Shown here piece after piece: positions 1 through 8,026 of a DNA stretch of 64,000 bases; position 1 is the stretch's first letter; each line of letters opens with the position of its first letter. The notes under the pieces are model-generated. The model ran no database searches. It worked only from the letters and a program-made list of their open reading frames with translations, and was not told the DNA's origin. A program made the position numbers and the translations under genes. The stretch is from Pseudomonas sp. R-28-1W-6 (GTDB taxonomy: Bacteria; Pseudomonadota; Gammaproteobacteria; Pseudomonadales; Pseudomonadaceae): positions 620,001-684,000 of the forward strand of contig NZ_WELK01000001.1 in NCBI RefSeq assembly GCF_009799925.1. The letters are read 5' to 3'.

Positions 1-880
<880 letters not shown>

Positions 881-888
<8 letters not shown>

Positions 889-2713
889 CGCGGGGTTTCT
901 CCAGCGGCAGATTGAGGATAAAGGCCGTACCTCCTTCCTCCGGGTGGCGCACGGCCAGGCTACCGCCGGCGGCCGCGGCCAGGCTGGCGGACAGGGTCAG
1001 GCCGAGGCCGAGGCCCTTCTCGCCGGGCTTGGTGGTGAAGAACGGCTCGAACAGGTGGGCGCGCACGTCCGGGGCGATGCCGGCGCCGCTGTCGCGTACC
1101 TCCAGATGGTAGCTGTCGCCGGCCGCGCTGCCGCTCAGCCACAGCTCGCGGCGCGGCTGTTCGCGCAGGGCGTCGAGGGCGTTGCTGATCAGGTTGACCA
1201 GGATCTGCTCGAGGCGGGTCTGGTCGATGGCCAGGCGCGCCTCGGCGAACTGCCGGTGCAGGGTCGGCCGCTCCTGTTCGAGGCGGCTGTGCAGGAGGAA
1301 CAGCGCGGCCTCCACCGCCTGCTCCAGGCTGGCCTCACCGCGGTCGCCGCCGCGCCGGGCGAAGGCGCGCAGGCTGGCGGTGATGCGGCCCATGCGGTCG
1401 ACCAGCTCGCCGATCGCCTGCAGGTTGCTGCCGGCGGTGTCCAGGGCGCCGCGTTCGAGGAAGCGCGCGGCATTGGCCGAGAGGGTGCGCAGGGCGGCCA
1501 GCGGCTGGTTCAGTTCGTGGGCGATGCTGGTCGACATCTGCCCGATCACCGCCAGCTTGCCGGCCTGCACCAGGCCGTCCTGGGCCTGGCGGAGGGTGGC
1601 CTCGGTCTGCTGGCGCTCGCGCACTTCGTCCTGCAGGCGGGTGTTGCTGGCCTGCAGGTCGGCGGTGCGTTCGGCGATCTTGCGCTCCAGCTCGCTGTTG
1701 GCCCGCTCCAGCGCCTCGCGCGCGGCCAGGCGGGTGGCGATCACCTTGCGCCGCTGGTTCAGGGCCAGGGCCAGGAGCAGCAGCAGGGCGCAGGCCACGG
1801 CGGCGAGCATGGCGTGGCTGCTGGCGGCGCGGCGCTGCTCGGCCAGCGGGGTGAGCAGGGTCAGGTGCCAGGGGCTGTCGGCCAGCGGCCGGCTCTGGCG
1901 CAGGTAGTCGTGCGGCTGGCCGTCGGCGCCGGCCAGGCGCACTTCCTCGAGGCCGCCGCCCAGTTCGCGGCGGGCCAGCGGCTGCAGTTCCTCGAGCGCC
2001 GCCCAGTGGTATTGCAGGCTGCGCGCCAGGCGTTCGCGGTCGGCGGCGTCCAGCGGGCGCACGGCCTTGAGCCGGCGGCGCGGATCGCTGGCGAGAATGA
2101 TGATGCCGTTCTCGTCGCTGACATAGGCCTCCACCCGGGCGTCGGCCCAGCGCTTCTCCAGGGCGTCCAGGCGCACCTTGACCACCGCCACGCCGATCAC
2201 CCGGCCGTGGCTGCGCAGGCCGTGGGCCAGGTAGTAGCCGGGCTCGCCGGTGGTGCTGCCGATTCCGTAGAAGCGTCCCGGGCGGCCGCGCACGGCATCC
2301 TGGAAATAGGCGCGGAAGGACAGGTCCTCGCCCAGATAGCTGTCCGCCTGGTTCCAGTTGCTGGTCGCCACCACCCGGCCTTCGCGGTCCAGCACATAGG
2401 TGGCCAGGCTGCCGCTGCGGCGGTTGAGGCCTTCAAGGTGATCGTTGAGGCGTTGCCGGTCCTGCGCGTCGGGGGTCAGCAGCAGGCGGCTGACGCTGCT
2501 TTCCAGCTCCAGCAGGCTGGGCAGGTAGGTGTACTGGTTGATCTCGCTTTCCACCGCGCGGGCGTTGAGCTCCAGCTGGCGCTCGCCATTGTCGGCCAGG
2601 GCGCGGATGCCGCTGGCTTCGCTGAGGCGATAGCCGGCGTAGCCGCAGGCGCCGATCAGCAGGAGCGCCAGCAGGGTCAGCAGCAGTTGGCGGAACAGGC
2701 GTGGTTTGACCAT
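881..2713 (-). CDS. aauS: Sensor histidine kinase AauS
   Basis: DctB-family membrane sensor kinase for acidic amino acids, phosphorylating AauR. From the ATG at 2713 it has 610 residues: a membrane segment near residues 8-28, a large periplasmic double-Cache-like sensor, a second membrane segment near 285-305, a coiled coil, then the H-box (SIAHELNQPLAAL) and an HATPase domain with DSGAGI and GLGLGL. It lies downstream of the aat transporter genes and overlaps aauR by 8 nt. The start is uncertain: an in-frame ATG at 2758 would add 15 residues, and neither has a strong Shine-Dalgarno sequence. A long antisense open frame covers the same bases but has no family features. Confidence 0.88.
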
Positions 2714-3031
2714 GAGGGCGGGCGGCAGGGCGCGGACGCTGGGGGAGAGACATTGCATCACAGTCGTCCGGGGCTGGGTAGGCTGGGTTGAGCGCAGCGC
2801 TCCCCGGCGAACCTGAAGTCTGGGTTGCACGCCCCCGCTGCCGCAGGTGGGAGAGGGGCGGCTTCTCAGCAGCGGGGTTTACGCTCTTTTCGGGCCACGC
2901 AATGCCAGCCAGTAGGCCATGTTGCAGCCTGGTTTGGGCGCCTTCACCTAGGGTGCGCTGTGCGCACCGGGGACAAGCTGCGGGCTTGCTGGTGCGCATG
3001 GCGCACCCTACGGAAGGTCCGAGGCAGGTTC
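2714..3031. other. Intergenic gap between aauS and aatP, holding two repeat-like segments
   Basis: The gap has no credible gene. At about 2770-2822 there is a degenerate copy of the GGGTTGAGCGCAGCG repeat type, and 2949-3011 holds a stem-loop repeat described separately. The aatP stop is at 3032, so the stem-loop lies directly in the aatP 3' region and may separate transporter expression from kinase expression. No promoter for aauS could be assigned with confidence. Confidence 0.6.
2949..3011. repeat. Stem-loop repeat of the TAGGGTGCGC family (copy 1)
   Basis: The ends TAGGGTGCGC and GCGCACCCTA are inverted complements, with TGTGCGCACC and GGTGCGCATG just inside. The middle is variable and carries GCTGCGGGCTTGC. 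The same pattern recurs at 6551-6611, 14070-14110, 15182-15231, 17325-17388 and 30459-30518, always outside genes. Confidence 0.85.
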
Positions 3032-3766
3032 TCAGTGCTGTAGGATCTTGGCGAGGAACTGCTGGGCCCGCTCGGAACGGGCGTTGATGTCGCCGAAGAA
3101 CTCGTCCTTGGCGCAGTCTTCGACGATCTGCCCGCGGTCCATGAAGATCACCCGGTCGGCGACCTTGCGCGCGAAGCCCATCTCGTGGGTCACGCACATC
3201 ATGGTCATGCCCTCGTTGGCCAGCTGCACCATGACGTCGAGCACCTCGTTGACCATCTCCGGGTCGAGGGCCGAGGTCGGTTCGTCGAACAGCATCACCA
3301 CCGGGTCCATGGCCAGGGCGCGGGCGATGGCCACCCGTTGCTGCTGGCCGCCGGACAGCTGGCCCGGGTGCTTGTGTGCATGGGCGGCGAGGCCGACCCG
3401 TTCGAGCAGCTTGAGGCCCTTCTCGCTGGCTTCGGCCTTGCTGCGGCCGAGTACCTTGACCTGGGCGATGGTCAGGTTCTCGGCGATGGTCAGGTGGGGA
3501 AACAGCTCGAAGTGCTGGAACACCATGCCGACCCGCGAACGCAGCTTGGGCAGGTTGGTCTTGCTGTCGGCGATGGAGGTGCCGTCGACCACGATGTCGC
3601 CCTTCTGGAAGGCTTCCAGGGCGTTGACGCACTTGATCAGGGTCGACTTGCCCGAGCCGGACGGCCCGCACACCACCACCACTTCGCCCTTCTGCACCTC
3701 GGTGCTGCAGCCCTGCAGCACCTGGAAGTCGCCATACCACTTGTTGACGTTCTGGATGGAAATCAT
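3032..3766 (-). CDS. gltL: Glutamate/aspartate ABC transporter ATP-binding protein AatP (GltL)
   Basis: ATPase subunit of the periplasmic binding-protein-dependent importer for acidic amino acids, 244 residues, full length for the polar amino-acid (PAAT) family. Walker [10 protein letters not shown] is at about 34-42, the signature LSGGQQQRV lies mid-protein, Walker B is [14 protein letters not shown], and the switch histidine is in CVTHEMGF. It is fourth in the transporter operon. Its ATG overlaps the aatM stop (ATGA, 4 nt), typical of coupled translation. The Pseudomonas name is aatP; gltL is the enteric name. Confidence 0.95.
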   Translation of the reverse strand: MISIQNVNKWYGDFQVLQGCSTEVQKGEVVVVCGPSGSGKSTLIKCVNALEAFQKGDIVVDGTSIADSKTNLPKLRSRVGMVFQHFELFPHLTIAENLTIAQVKVLGRSKAEASEKGLKLLERVGLAAHAHKHPGQLSGGQQQRVAIARALAMDPVVMLFDEPTSALDPEMVNEVLDVMVQLANEGMTMMCVTHEMGFARKVADRVIFMDRGQIVEDCAKDEFFGDINARSERAQQFLAKILQH

Positions 3767-4428
3767 ACGGCTAACCTCTTTTGCAGGAACTTGACCGCCT
3801 GCGAGGCGGCGAAGCTGAGGGTGAAGTACACCAGGCCGGCGAAGATCAGGAATTCATGGGCCTGGCCGAGGATGTCGCCGCGCGAGCGGGCGGCGTTGAG
3901 GAAGTCCATCAGGCCCACGGTGTAGACCAGCGAGGTGTCCTGGAACAGGATGATGCTTTGCTGCAGCAGCAGCGGGGTCATCTTGCGGAAGGCCTGCGGC
4001 AGGATGATCAGGCGCATGCTCTGCGCGTAGCTCATGCCCAGCGCGCTGGCGGCGCCCATCTGGCCCTTGGGGATGGCCTGGATGCCGGCGCGGACGATCT
4101 CGCAGAAGTACGCCGCCTCGAACATCACGAAGGCCACCAGGCACGAGGTGAAGGCGCCCACCGGGGTGTCCTCGCCGGTGATCCAGCGCAGCAGGAACGG
4201 CACCATGAAGTAGAACCAGGTGATCACCAGCAGCAGCGGGATGGAGCGGAAGTAGCTGACGTAGGTGGCCGCGGCCTTGGCCAGCCACTTGTTGTGCGAC
4301 AGCCGCGCCATGGCCAGCAGGGTGCCGAGCAGCACGCCGCCGAGCACGCCGAGCAGCATCAGCTGCAGGGTCATGGCCATGCCCTGCCAGAGGCCCGGCA
4401 GAGCCGGGAGGATCGCGCTGAAGTCCAT
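3763..4428 (-). CDS. gltK: Glutamate/aspartate ABC transporter permease AatM (GltK)
   Basis: Inner-membrane permease of the acidic amino-acid importer, 221 residues. The start [10 protein letters not shown] at 4428 was chosen because it overlaps the aatQ stop as TAATG. It has several hydrophobic helices and the EAA loop region ([22 protein letters not shown]) that docks on the ATPase. It forms a heterodimer with AatQ and docks on AatP. A longer open frame running upstream only reflects GC-rich read-through of aatQ in another frame. Confidence 0.94.
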   Translation of the reverse strand: MDFSAILPALPGLWQGMAMTLQLMLLGVLGGVLLGTLLAMARLSHNKWLAKAAATYVSYFRSIPLLLVITWFYFMVPFLLRWITGEDTPVGAFTSCLVAFVMFEAAYFCEIVRAGIQAIPKGQMGAASALGMSYAQSMRLIILPQAFRKMTPLLLQQSIILFQDTSLVYTVGLMDFLNAARSRGDILGQAHEFLIFAGLVYFTLSFAASQAVKFLQKRLAV

Positions 4429-5174
4429 TATTTGCCTCCCATGGCGATCAGCCCCGGCACCGCCACGCGCCGTTCGAGCAGGCGCATCAGCAGCATCAGG
4501 CTCATGTTCAGGGTGAAGTAGATCAGTGTGGCCAGGGTAAAGGCCTCGAACAGGTTGGCGCTGAACTCGGCGGTCTGCTTGGTCTGCGCCAGCAGCTCCA
4601 TCAGGCCGATCAAGGAGGCCACCGAGGAGTTCTTGAAGATGTTGAGGAACTCGCTGGTCAGCGGCGGAATGATGATGCGGTAGGCCTGCGGCAGCAGCAC
4701 GTTGCGGTAGATCTGCGCCAGGCTGAAGCCCAGGGCGTAGCCGGCGGCCAGCTGGCCCTTGGGCAGCGCCTGGATGCCGGTGCGCACCTGCTCGCAGACC
4801 CGCGCCGCAGTGAACAGGCCGAGGCACACCACCACGCTGAGGTAGGCCGAGGTGGCCGGGTTGAGGTCCTGCTTGAACCACAGCTCCAGCGGCTCGGGCA
4901 GCAGGTCCGGGACCAGGAAGTACCAGAGAAACAGCTGCACCAGCAGCGGCACGTTACGGAACAATTCCACGTAGCAGGTGGCCAGGCCGCTCAGCCAGCG
5001 GTTCGGCACGGTGCGCAGCACGCCGAGCAGCGAGCCCAGCAGCAGGGCGATCAGCCAGCCGGCCAGGGCGATGGCGAGGGTCCAGCCCAGGCCGGTGACG
5101 AACCAGTCCAGGTAGATCTCGCTGCCGATGCCGGTGGACTTGAAGAACACGCTCCAGTCCCAGTTGTAATTCAT
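4428..5174 (-). CDS. gltJ: Glutamate/aspartate ABC transporter permease AatQ (GltJ)
   Basis: Second permease of the importer, 248 residues, starting MNYNWDWSVFFKS. The ATG at 5174 is preceded by GAGGGG at suitable spacing. Like AatM it carries the PAAT permease helices and an EAA loop (CEQVRTGIQALPKGQLAAGYALG). It is separated from the binding-protein gene by a 173 bp gap rich in hairpins, whereas all later genes of the operon overlap. Confidence 0.94.
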   Translation of the reverse strand: MNYNWDWSVFFKSTGIGSEIYLDWFVTGLGWTLAIALAGWLIALLLGSLLGVLRTVPNRWLSGLATCYVELFRNVPLLVQLFLWYFLVPDLLPEPLELWFKQDLNPATSAYLSVVVCLGLFTAARVCEQVRTGIQALPKGQLAAGYALGFSLAQIYRNVLLPQAYRIIIPPLTSEFLNIFKNSSVASLIGLMELLAQTKQTAEFSANLFEAFTLATLIYFTLNMSLMLLMRLLERRVAVPGLIAMGGK

Positions 5175-5347
5175 GTGGGTTTCCCCTCGGATGAAGCCAA
5201 TGCAAGGCCCAGGCGGACCGGTGGCCGGGCACTCGCGTGCCCCCGTCGCGGGTAGCGACGGTGCCCCTGTCCTCTCTGGCGAAGGCGGGGGCGGTCGCCC
5301 CCTGGTTCCCGCCACCGCGCCCCTTGTGGAGGCGCGGTGTCACCGCG
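5175..5347 (-). promoter_or_regulatory. Hairpin-rich spacer between aatJ and aatQ
   Basis: Read on the minus strand, a dyad CGCGGTGACACCGCG (5332-5346) follows the aatJ stop at once. Further on, GGGGGCG pairs with CGCCCCC (5287-5302). There is no long T-run, so these look like 3'-end stabilising or partially terminating structures that keep binding-protein mRNA in excess over permease mRNA, as in other periplasmic transport operons. The function is inferred. Confidence 0.5.
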
Positions 5348-6262
5348 TCAGAGCTGCTCGGCAGCCTTGTCGGTGGGGTTGGCAACCAGCTTCTTCAGCT
5401 CGTCGCTCATCGGGAAATTGAGATTCAGGCCCTTGGGCGGGACCGGGTTGAGGAACCACTTGTCATAGATGGCGGTGACTTCGCCGGACTTGAAGGTGGC
5501 GCTGATGGCGTCGTCGACCACTTTCTTGAACGCCGGGTCGCCCTTGCGCACCATGCAGCCGTAGATCTCGTAGGACTGCGGGGTGCCGACCACGTGCCAG
5601 TCGGCCGGCTGCTTGGCCTTGGCCATTTCGCCGGCGAGCAGGGCGTCGTCCATCATGAAGGCCACGGCGCGGCTGGATTCGAGCATCAGGAACGACTCGC
5701 CGTGGTCCTTGGCCGAGATGATGTTCATGCCCATCTGCTTCTCGGCGTTCATCGCCTTGAGCAGGCGCTCGGAGGTGGTGCCGGCGGTGGTCACCACGTT
5801 CTTGCCCTTGAGGTCGGCGAAGTCGGCGACGCCGGAGGTCTTCTTGGTCAGCAGGCGGGTGCCGACCTCGAAGATGCCGACCGAGAAGTCGACCTGCTGC
5901 TGGCGCTCGACGTTGTTGGTGGTGGAGCCGCACTCCAGGTCGACGGTGCCGTTCTGCACCAGCGGGATGCGGGTCTGCGAGGTCACCAGGTTGTAGCGCA
6001 CCTTCAGCTCGGGCAGGCCCAGCTGCTGCTTGAGCGCCTCGACCACTTTCAGCTGCAGGTCGTGGGAGTAGCCTTCCGGCTGCTGCGGGTCCGTGCCGAA
6101 GTAGGAGAAGGGGATGGACGAGTCGCGGTGGCCGAGGACGATGGTGCCGCTGTCCTTGATCTTCTTCAGGGTGCCGGTCAGTTCCTCGGCCAGGGCCGGG
6201 GCGCTGCACAGGGAGGCGGCCAGGGCGATGCCGACGGCGCGGGAGAGATTGCTCTTGAACAT
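5348..6262 (-). CDS. gltI: Glutamate/aspartate periplasmic binding protein AatJ (GltI)
   Basis: Secreted solute-binding protein (SBP family 3) delivering acidic amino acids to AatQMP, 304 residues. The ATG at 6262 was chosen over an in-frame GTG at 6274 because AGGA sits 5 nt upstream. A signal peptide (MFKSNLSRAVGIALAASLC, cleaved after APALA) is followed by the mature domain with typical GTVDLECGSTTNN and DFSVGIFEVG segments. It is first in the operon and carries the promoter, AauR sites and a possible Crc site in its leader. The name in Pseudomonas is aatJ. Confidence 0.94.
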   Translation of the reverse strand: MFKSNLSRAVGIALAASLCSAPALAEELTGTLKKIKDSGTIVLGHRDSSIPFSYFGTDPQQPEGYSHDLQLKVVEALKQQLGLPELKVRYNLVTSQTRIPLVQNGTVDLECGSTTNNVERQQQVDFSVGIFEVGTRLLTKKTSGVADFADLKGKNVVTTAGTTSERLLKAMNAEKQMGMNIISAKDHGESFLMLESSRAVAFMMDDALLAGEMAKAKQPADWHVVGTPQSYEIYGCMVRKGDPAFKKVVDDAISATFKSGEVTAIYDKWFLNPVPPKGLNLNFPMSDELKKLVANPTDKAAEQL

Positions 6263-6276
6263 GCTGATCCTCACTC

Positions 6277-6284
6277 TTGTTGTT
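6277..6284 (-). promoter_or_regulatory. Candidate Hfq/Crc catabolite-activity (CA) motif in the aatJ leader
   Basis: The minus strand reads AACAACAA, an exact fit to the AANAANAA pattern bound by Hfq with Crc, and it lies 5 nt upstream of the AGGA ribosome binding site of aatJ. Binding there would block ribosome access. Amino-acid uptake genes are recognised Crc targets, and crc itself is encoded at 54115-54894. Confidence 0.6.
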
Positions 6285-6359
6285 ATGCGGGTGGCCGTCG
6301 GGGTGCGGCGCGGTGCCCGTGGGTGGTGGAAGGCGCGTGGCGTTCCTGCAGTGAGGTAG

Positions 6360-6376
6360 AGCAGGTTGTGTGCCAG
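6360..6376 (-). promoter_or_regulatory. Sigma-54 promoter of aatJQMP
   Basis: The minus strand reads CTGGCACACAACCTGCT. The invariant GG and GC are separated by exactly ten bases, as required for -24/-12 promoters, and the flanks fit YTGGCAC and TGCT. Transcription would begin near 6349, giving a leader of roughly 85 nt. AauR is a sigma-54 activator, so the promoter type fits its regulator. Confidence 0.82.
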
Positions 6377-6462
6377 GCTTTCGGCACGAATCGTTTTCTG
6401 TCTAAGTTATTGAAAATAAAAGATTAAATAATATTTTTTGGTGGGCCGCGGCCGCCGCCGCG

Positions 6463-6476
6463 TTCGCCCTGGCGAA
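6463..6476. promoter_or_regulatory. Promoter-proximal AauR-like dyad
   Basis: TTCGCCCTGGCGAA is a dyad of the form TTCGCNNNNGCGAA, one base per half-site away from the AauR consensus I recall (TTCGGNNNNCCGAA). Its centre is 31 bp, about three helical turns, from the perfect dyad at 6494-6507, placing both on the same DNA face. Confidence 0.6.
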
Positions 6477-6493
6477 CCGGGTGCCATGCCGCG

Positions 6494-6507
6494 TTCGGTT
6501 AACCGAA
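6494..6507. promoter_or_regulatory. AauR upstream activating site
   Basis: TTCGGTTAACCGAA is a perfect palindrome that fits the TTCGGNNNNCCGAA AauR motif described for P. putida. It lies about 120 bp upstream of the -24 element, the usual distance for an enhancer-type activator looping to sigma-54 polymerase. Confidence 0.75.
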
Positions 6508-6550
6508 CGTTTTGCGCGGGGCGAGGCTGGCGGGCGGTGGGCAGCTCGCC

Positions 6551-6611
6551 GGGTGTGCCACGCGCACCACGACCAGCCGTGCACTCTGCGGTGCGCACGG
6601 CGCACCCTACG
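6551..6611. repeat. Stem-loop repeat of the TAGGGTGCGC family (copy 2)
   Basis: The left arm is degenerate (GGGTGTGCCACGCGCACC) and the right arm is typical (GGTGCGCACGGCGCACCCTA). Together they form an imperfect long hairpin in the aatJ-purE gap. Confidence 0.75.
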
Positions 6612-6671
6612 GCAGTTTGCCTTTGCCTTAACGGGAAATCCCACGAACGCCCAGGCAACTCCGAGCGCCCC

Positions 6672-6885
6672 ATCAGGAGGCCGAGTGGAGTCATTGCGCA
6701 GGGGGTTGAGCGGCATGGATGCCGCGAGAGCCTCGATGGGCCAGGGATGGTCCTTCGCGGCGGGCCCCCGGAGCGATGACGGAGGGAGGGAAGTCGAGCG
6801 CAGCGAGACCCGGATGCAAGGGGCATAGCGTTTTTGCTTACTTTTCCGCGCCTGGAAAAAGTGAGCCGCCCGGGAGGGCGGAACA
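6672..6885 (+). repeat. Inverted 200 bp element, left copy
   Basis: This copy contains GGGTTGAGCGGCATGGATG, then CCGCGAGAGCC, GATGGGCCAGGGATGG, CCTTCGCGGCGGGCCCC, a GGAGGGAGGGAA tract, and GCTTACTTTT ... GGAAAAAGTGA near the end. The reverse complement of 7025-7255 shows the same blocks in the same order, so the two are diverged copies facing each other. Confidence 0.8.
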
Positions 6886-7024
6886 AGAAGTCCCATCGAA
6901 ACTCGGCAATCGGCTGGAGTACGCCGCTTCGGGTCTTCTGCAAACTGTAGGAGGGGCCTTGGCCGCGACACTCTCTGGCTCGGAGTGTTGACGCTGGGAC
7001 TCAGCGCTTTCCTCGGCTGGCACT

Positions 7025-7255
7025 ACAGATTGCGCCTCTCACGGCGCGTCACTTTTTCTTGCTTGCCCAAGAAAAAGTAACCAAAAAGAAGGGCACCCCG
7101 ACATCCGGCCCTGCGCTTCGCGCCGGGTTCCTTCCCTCCATCGCCGTTCCAGGGGCCCGCCGCGAAGGGCCATCCCTGGCCCATCGCGGCTCTCGCGGCA
7201 TCCATGCCGCTCAACCCCTTACACGGCGATTCCGCTCAGCCTTCTGACGGGGACT
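7025..7255 (-). repeat. Inverted 200 bp element, right copy
   Basis: Read on the minus strand it has the blocks GGGGTTGAGCGGCATGGATG, CCGCGAGAGCC, GATGGGCCAGGGATGG, CCCTTCGCGGCGGGCCCC, GGAGGGAAGGAA and GGTTACTTTTTCTTGGG, then AAGAAAAAGTGACGCG. It is better conserved than the left copy in the AT-rich hairpin (ACTTTTTCTTG ... CAAGAAAAAGT). Confidence 0.8.
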
Positions 7256-7405
7256 TGGTTCCGAGTTGCTTGAAGTTTGAAATAGAAGGGACACGATTAG
7301 CTCTTCAAGCTCTTAGGCGGTGTGTCTGACTGCAATGCCGAAAGCATCACCTCGCTCCCGCTGACAAACGGTCAGCCCAGGGGCGCGACTCCCGTAGCTT
7401 TCCGG

Positions 7406-7485
7406 TATACTGCGCCGCCTCCAGGCCCCATGCGGCCTGGCCCGCACATAACAAGCCACGCCCGATGCGTGGCTTGTTGGTTTTT
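7406..7485 (+). promoter_or_regulatory. purE leader with promoter -10 and terminator-like hairpin
   Basis: TATACT at 7406-7411 is a good -10 box, with no clear -35. Downstream, CCAGGCC/GGCCTGG forms a first hairpin (7422-7441). Then AACAAGCCACGC (7450-7461) and GCGTGGCTTGTT (7467-7478) form a perfect 12-bp stem with a 5-nt loop, followed by GGTTTTT. An intrinsic-terminator shape inside the leader, about 37 nt before purE, suggests transcription attenuation. I do not recognise a known riboswitch family. Confidence 0.6.
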
Positions 7486-7521
7486 GTCGCGCCGACAGGC
7501 GCCCGAGTCAGAGGCAAAACG

Positions 7522-8010
7522 ATGAGCGCACTGGTTGGCGTGATCATGGGCTCCAAGTCCGATTGGAGCACCCTCAGTCACACCGCAGACATGCTGGAAA
7601 AGCTGGGCATTCCCTATGAGGTGAAGGTGGTTTCCGCCCACCGCACCCCGGACCTGCTCTTCCAGTACGCCGAACAGGCCGACAGCCGTGGCATCCAGGT
7701 GATCATCGCCGGTGCCGGTGGCGCGGCGCACCTGCCGGGCATGTGTGCGGCCAAGACCCACCTGCCGGTGCTTGGCGTGCCGGTGCAGTCGGCCGTGCTG
7801 TCGGGCGTCGACTCGCTGCTGTCGATCGTGCAGATGCCGGCCGGCATCCCGGTCGCCACCCTGGCCATCGGCAAGGCCGGGGCGATCAACGCCGCGCTGC
7901 TGGCGGCGAGCATCCTCGGTCACCAGCACCCGCAGTTCCATGCGGCGCTGCAGCAGTTCCGCACCGAGCAGACCGAAGCGGTGCTGGAAAACCCGGACCC
8001 GCGTTCCTGA
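7522..8010 (+). CDS. purE: N5-carboxyaminoimidazole ribonucleotide mutase PurE
   Basis: Class I PurE, 162 residues, converting N5-CAIR to CAIR in de novo purine synthesis. The nucleotide-binding start VIMGSKSDW and the conserved SAHRTPD segment with the catalytic histidine are present, and a glycine-rich [11 protein letters not shown] follows. The length is normal for the family. The ATG at 7522 was chosen because homologues start just before the VIMGSKSDW strand; a longer frame from 7465 would read through the leader hairpin. It is transcribed with purK, 16 bp downstream. Confidence 0.97.
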   Translation: MSALVGVIMGSKSDWSTLSHTADMLEKLGIPYEVKVVSAHRTPDLLFQYAEQADSRGIQVIIAGAGGAAHLPGMCAAKTHLPVLGVPVQSAVLSGVDSLLSIVQMPAGIPVATLAIGKAGAINAALLAASILGHQHPQFHAALQQFRTEQTEAVLENPDPRS

Positions 8011-8026
8011 TAGGGGCTCAGAAGCT

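Larger units (their letters stand above)
6508..7400. other. Repeat-filled non-coding region between aatJ and purE
   Basis: No reading frame here has a family signature or a credible start. The region holds a TAGGGTGCGC-type stem-loop (6551-6611), a roughly 200 bp element (6672-6885), a REP-like fragment CTGTAGGAGGGGCCTTGGCC (6946-6965), and a second copy of the 200 bp element in opposite orientation (7025-7255). Small open frames inside the elements probably reflect their GC content. Confidence 0.7.

Noticed and set aside
6407..7214. Several small open frames between aatJ and purE
   Set aside because: They fall inside the inverted 200 bp elements and stem-loop repeats, have no conserved start, and read the same repeat in different frames.
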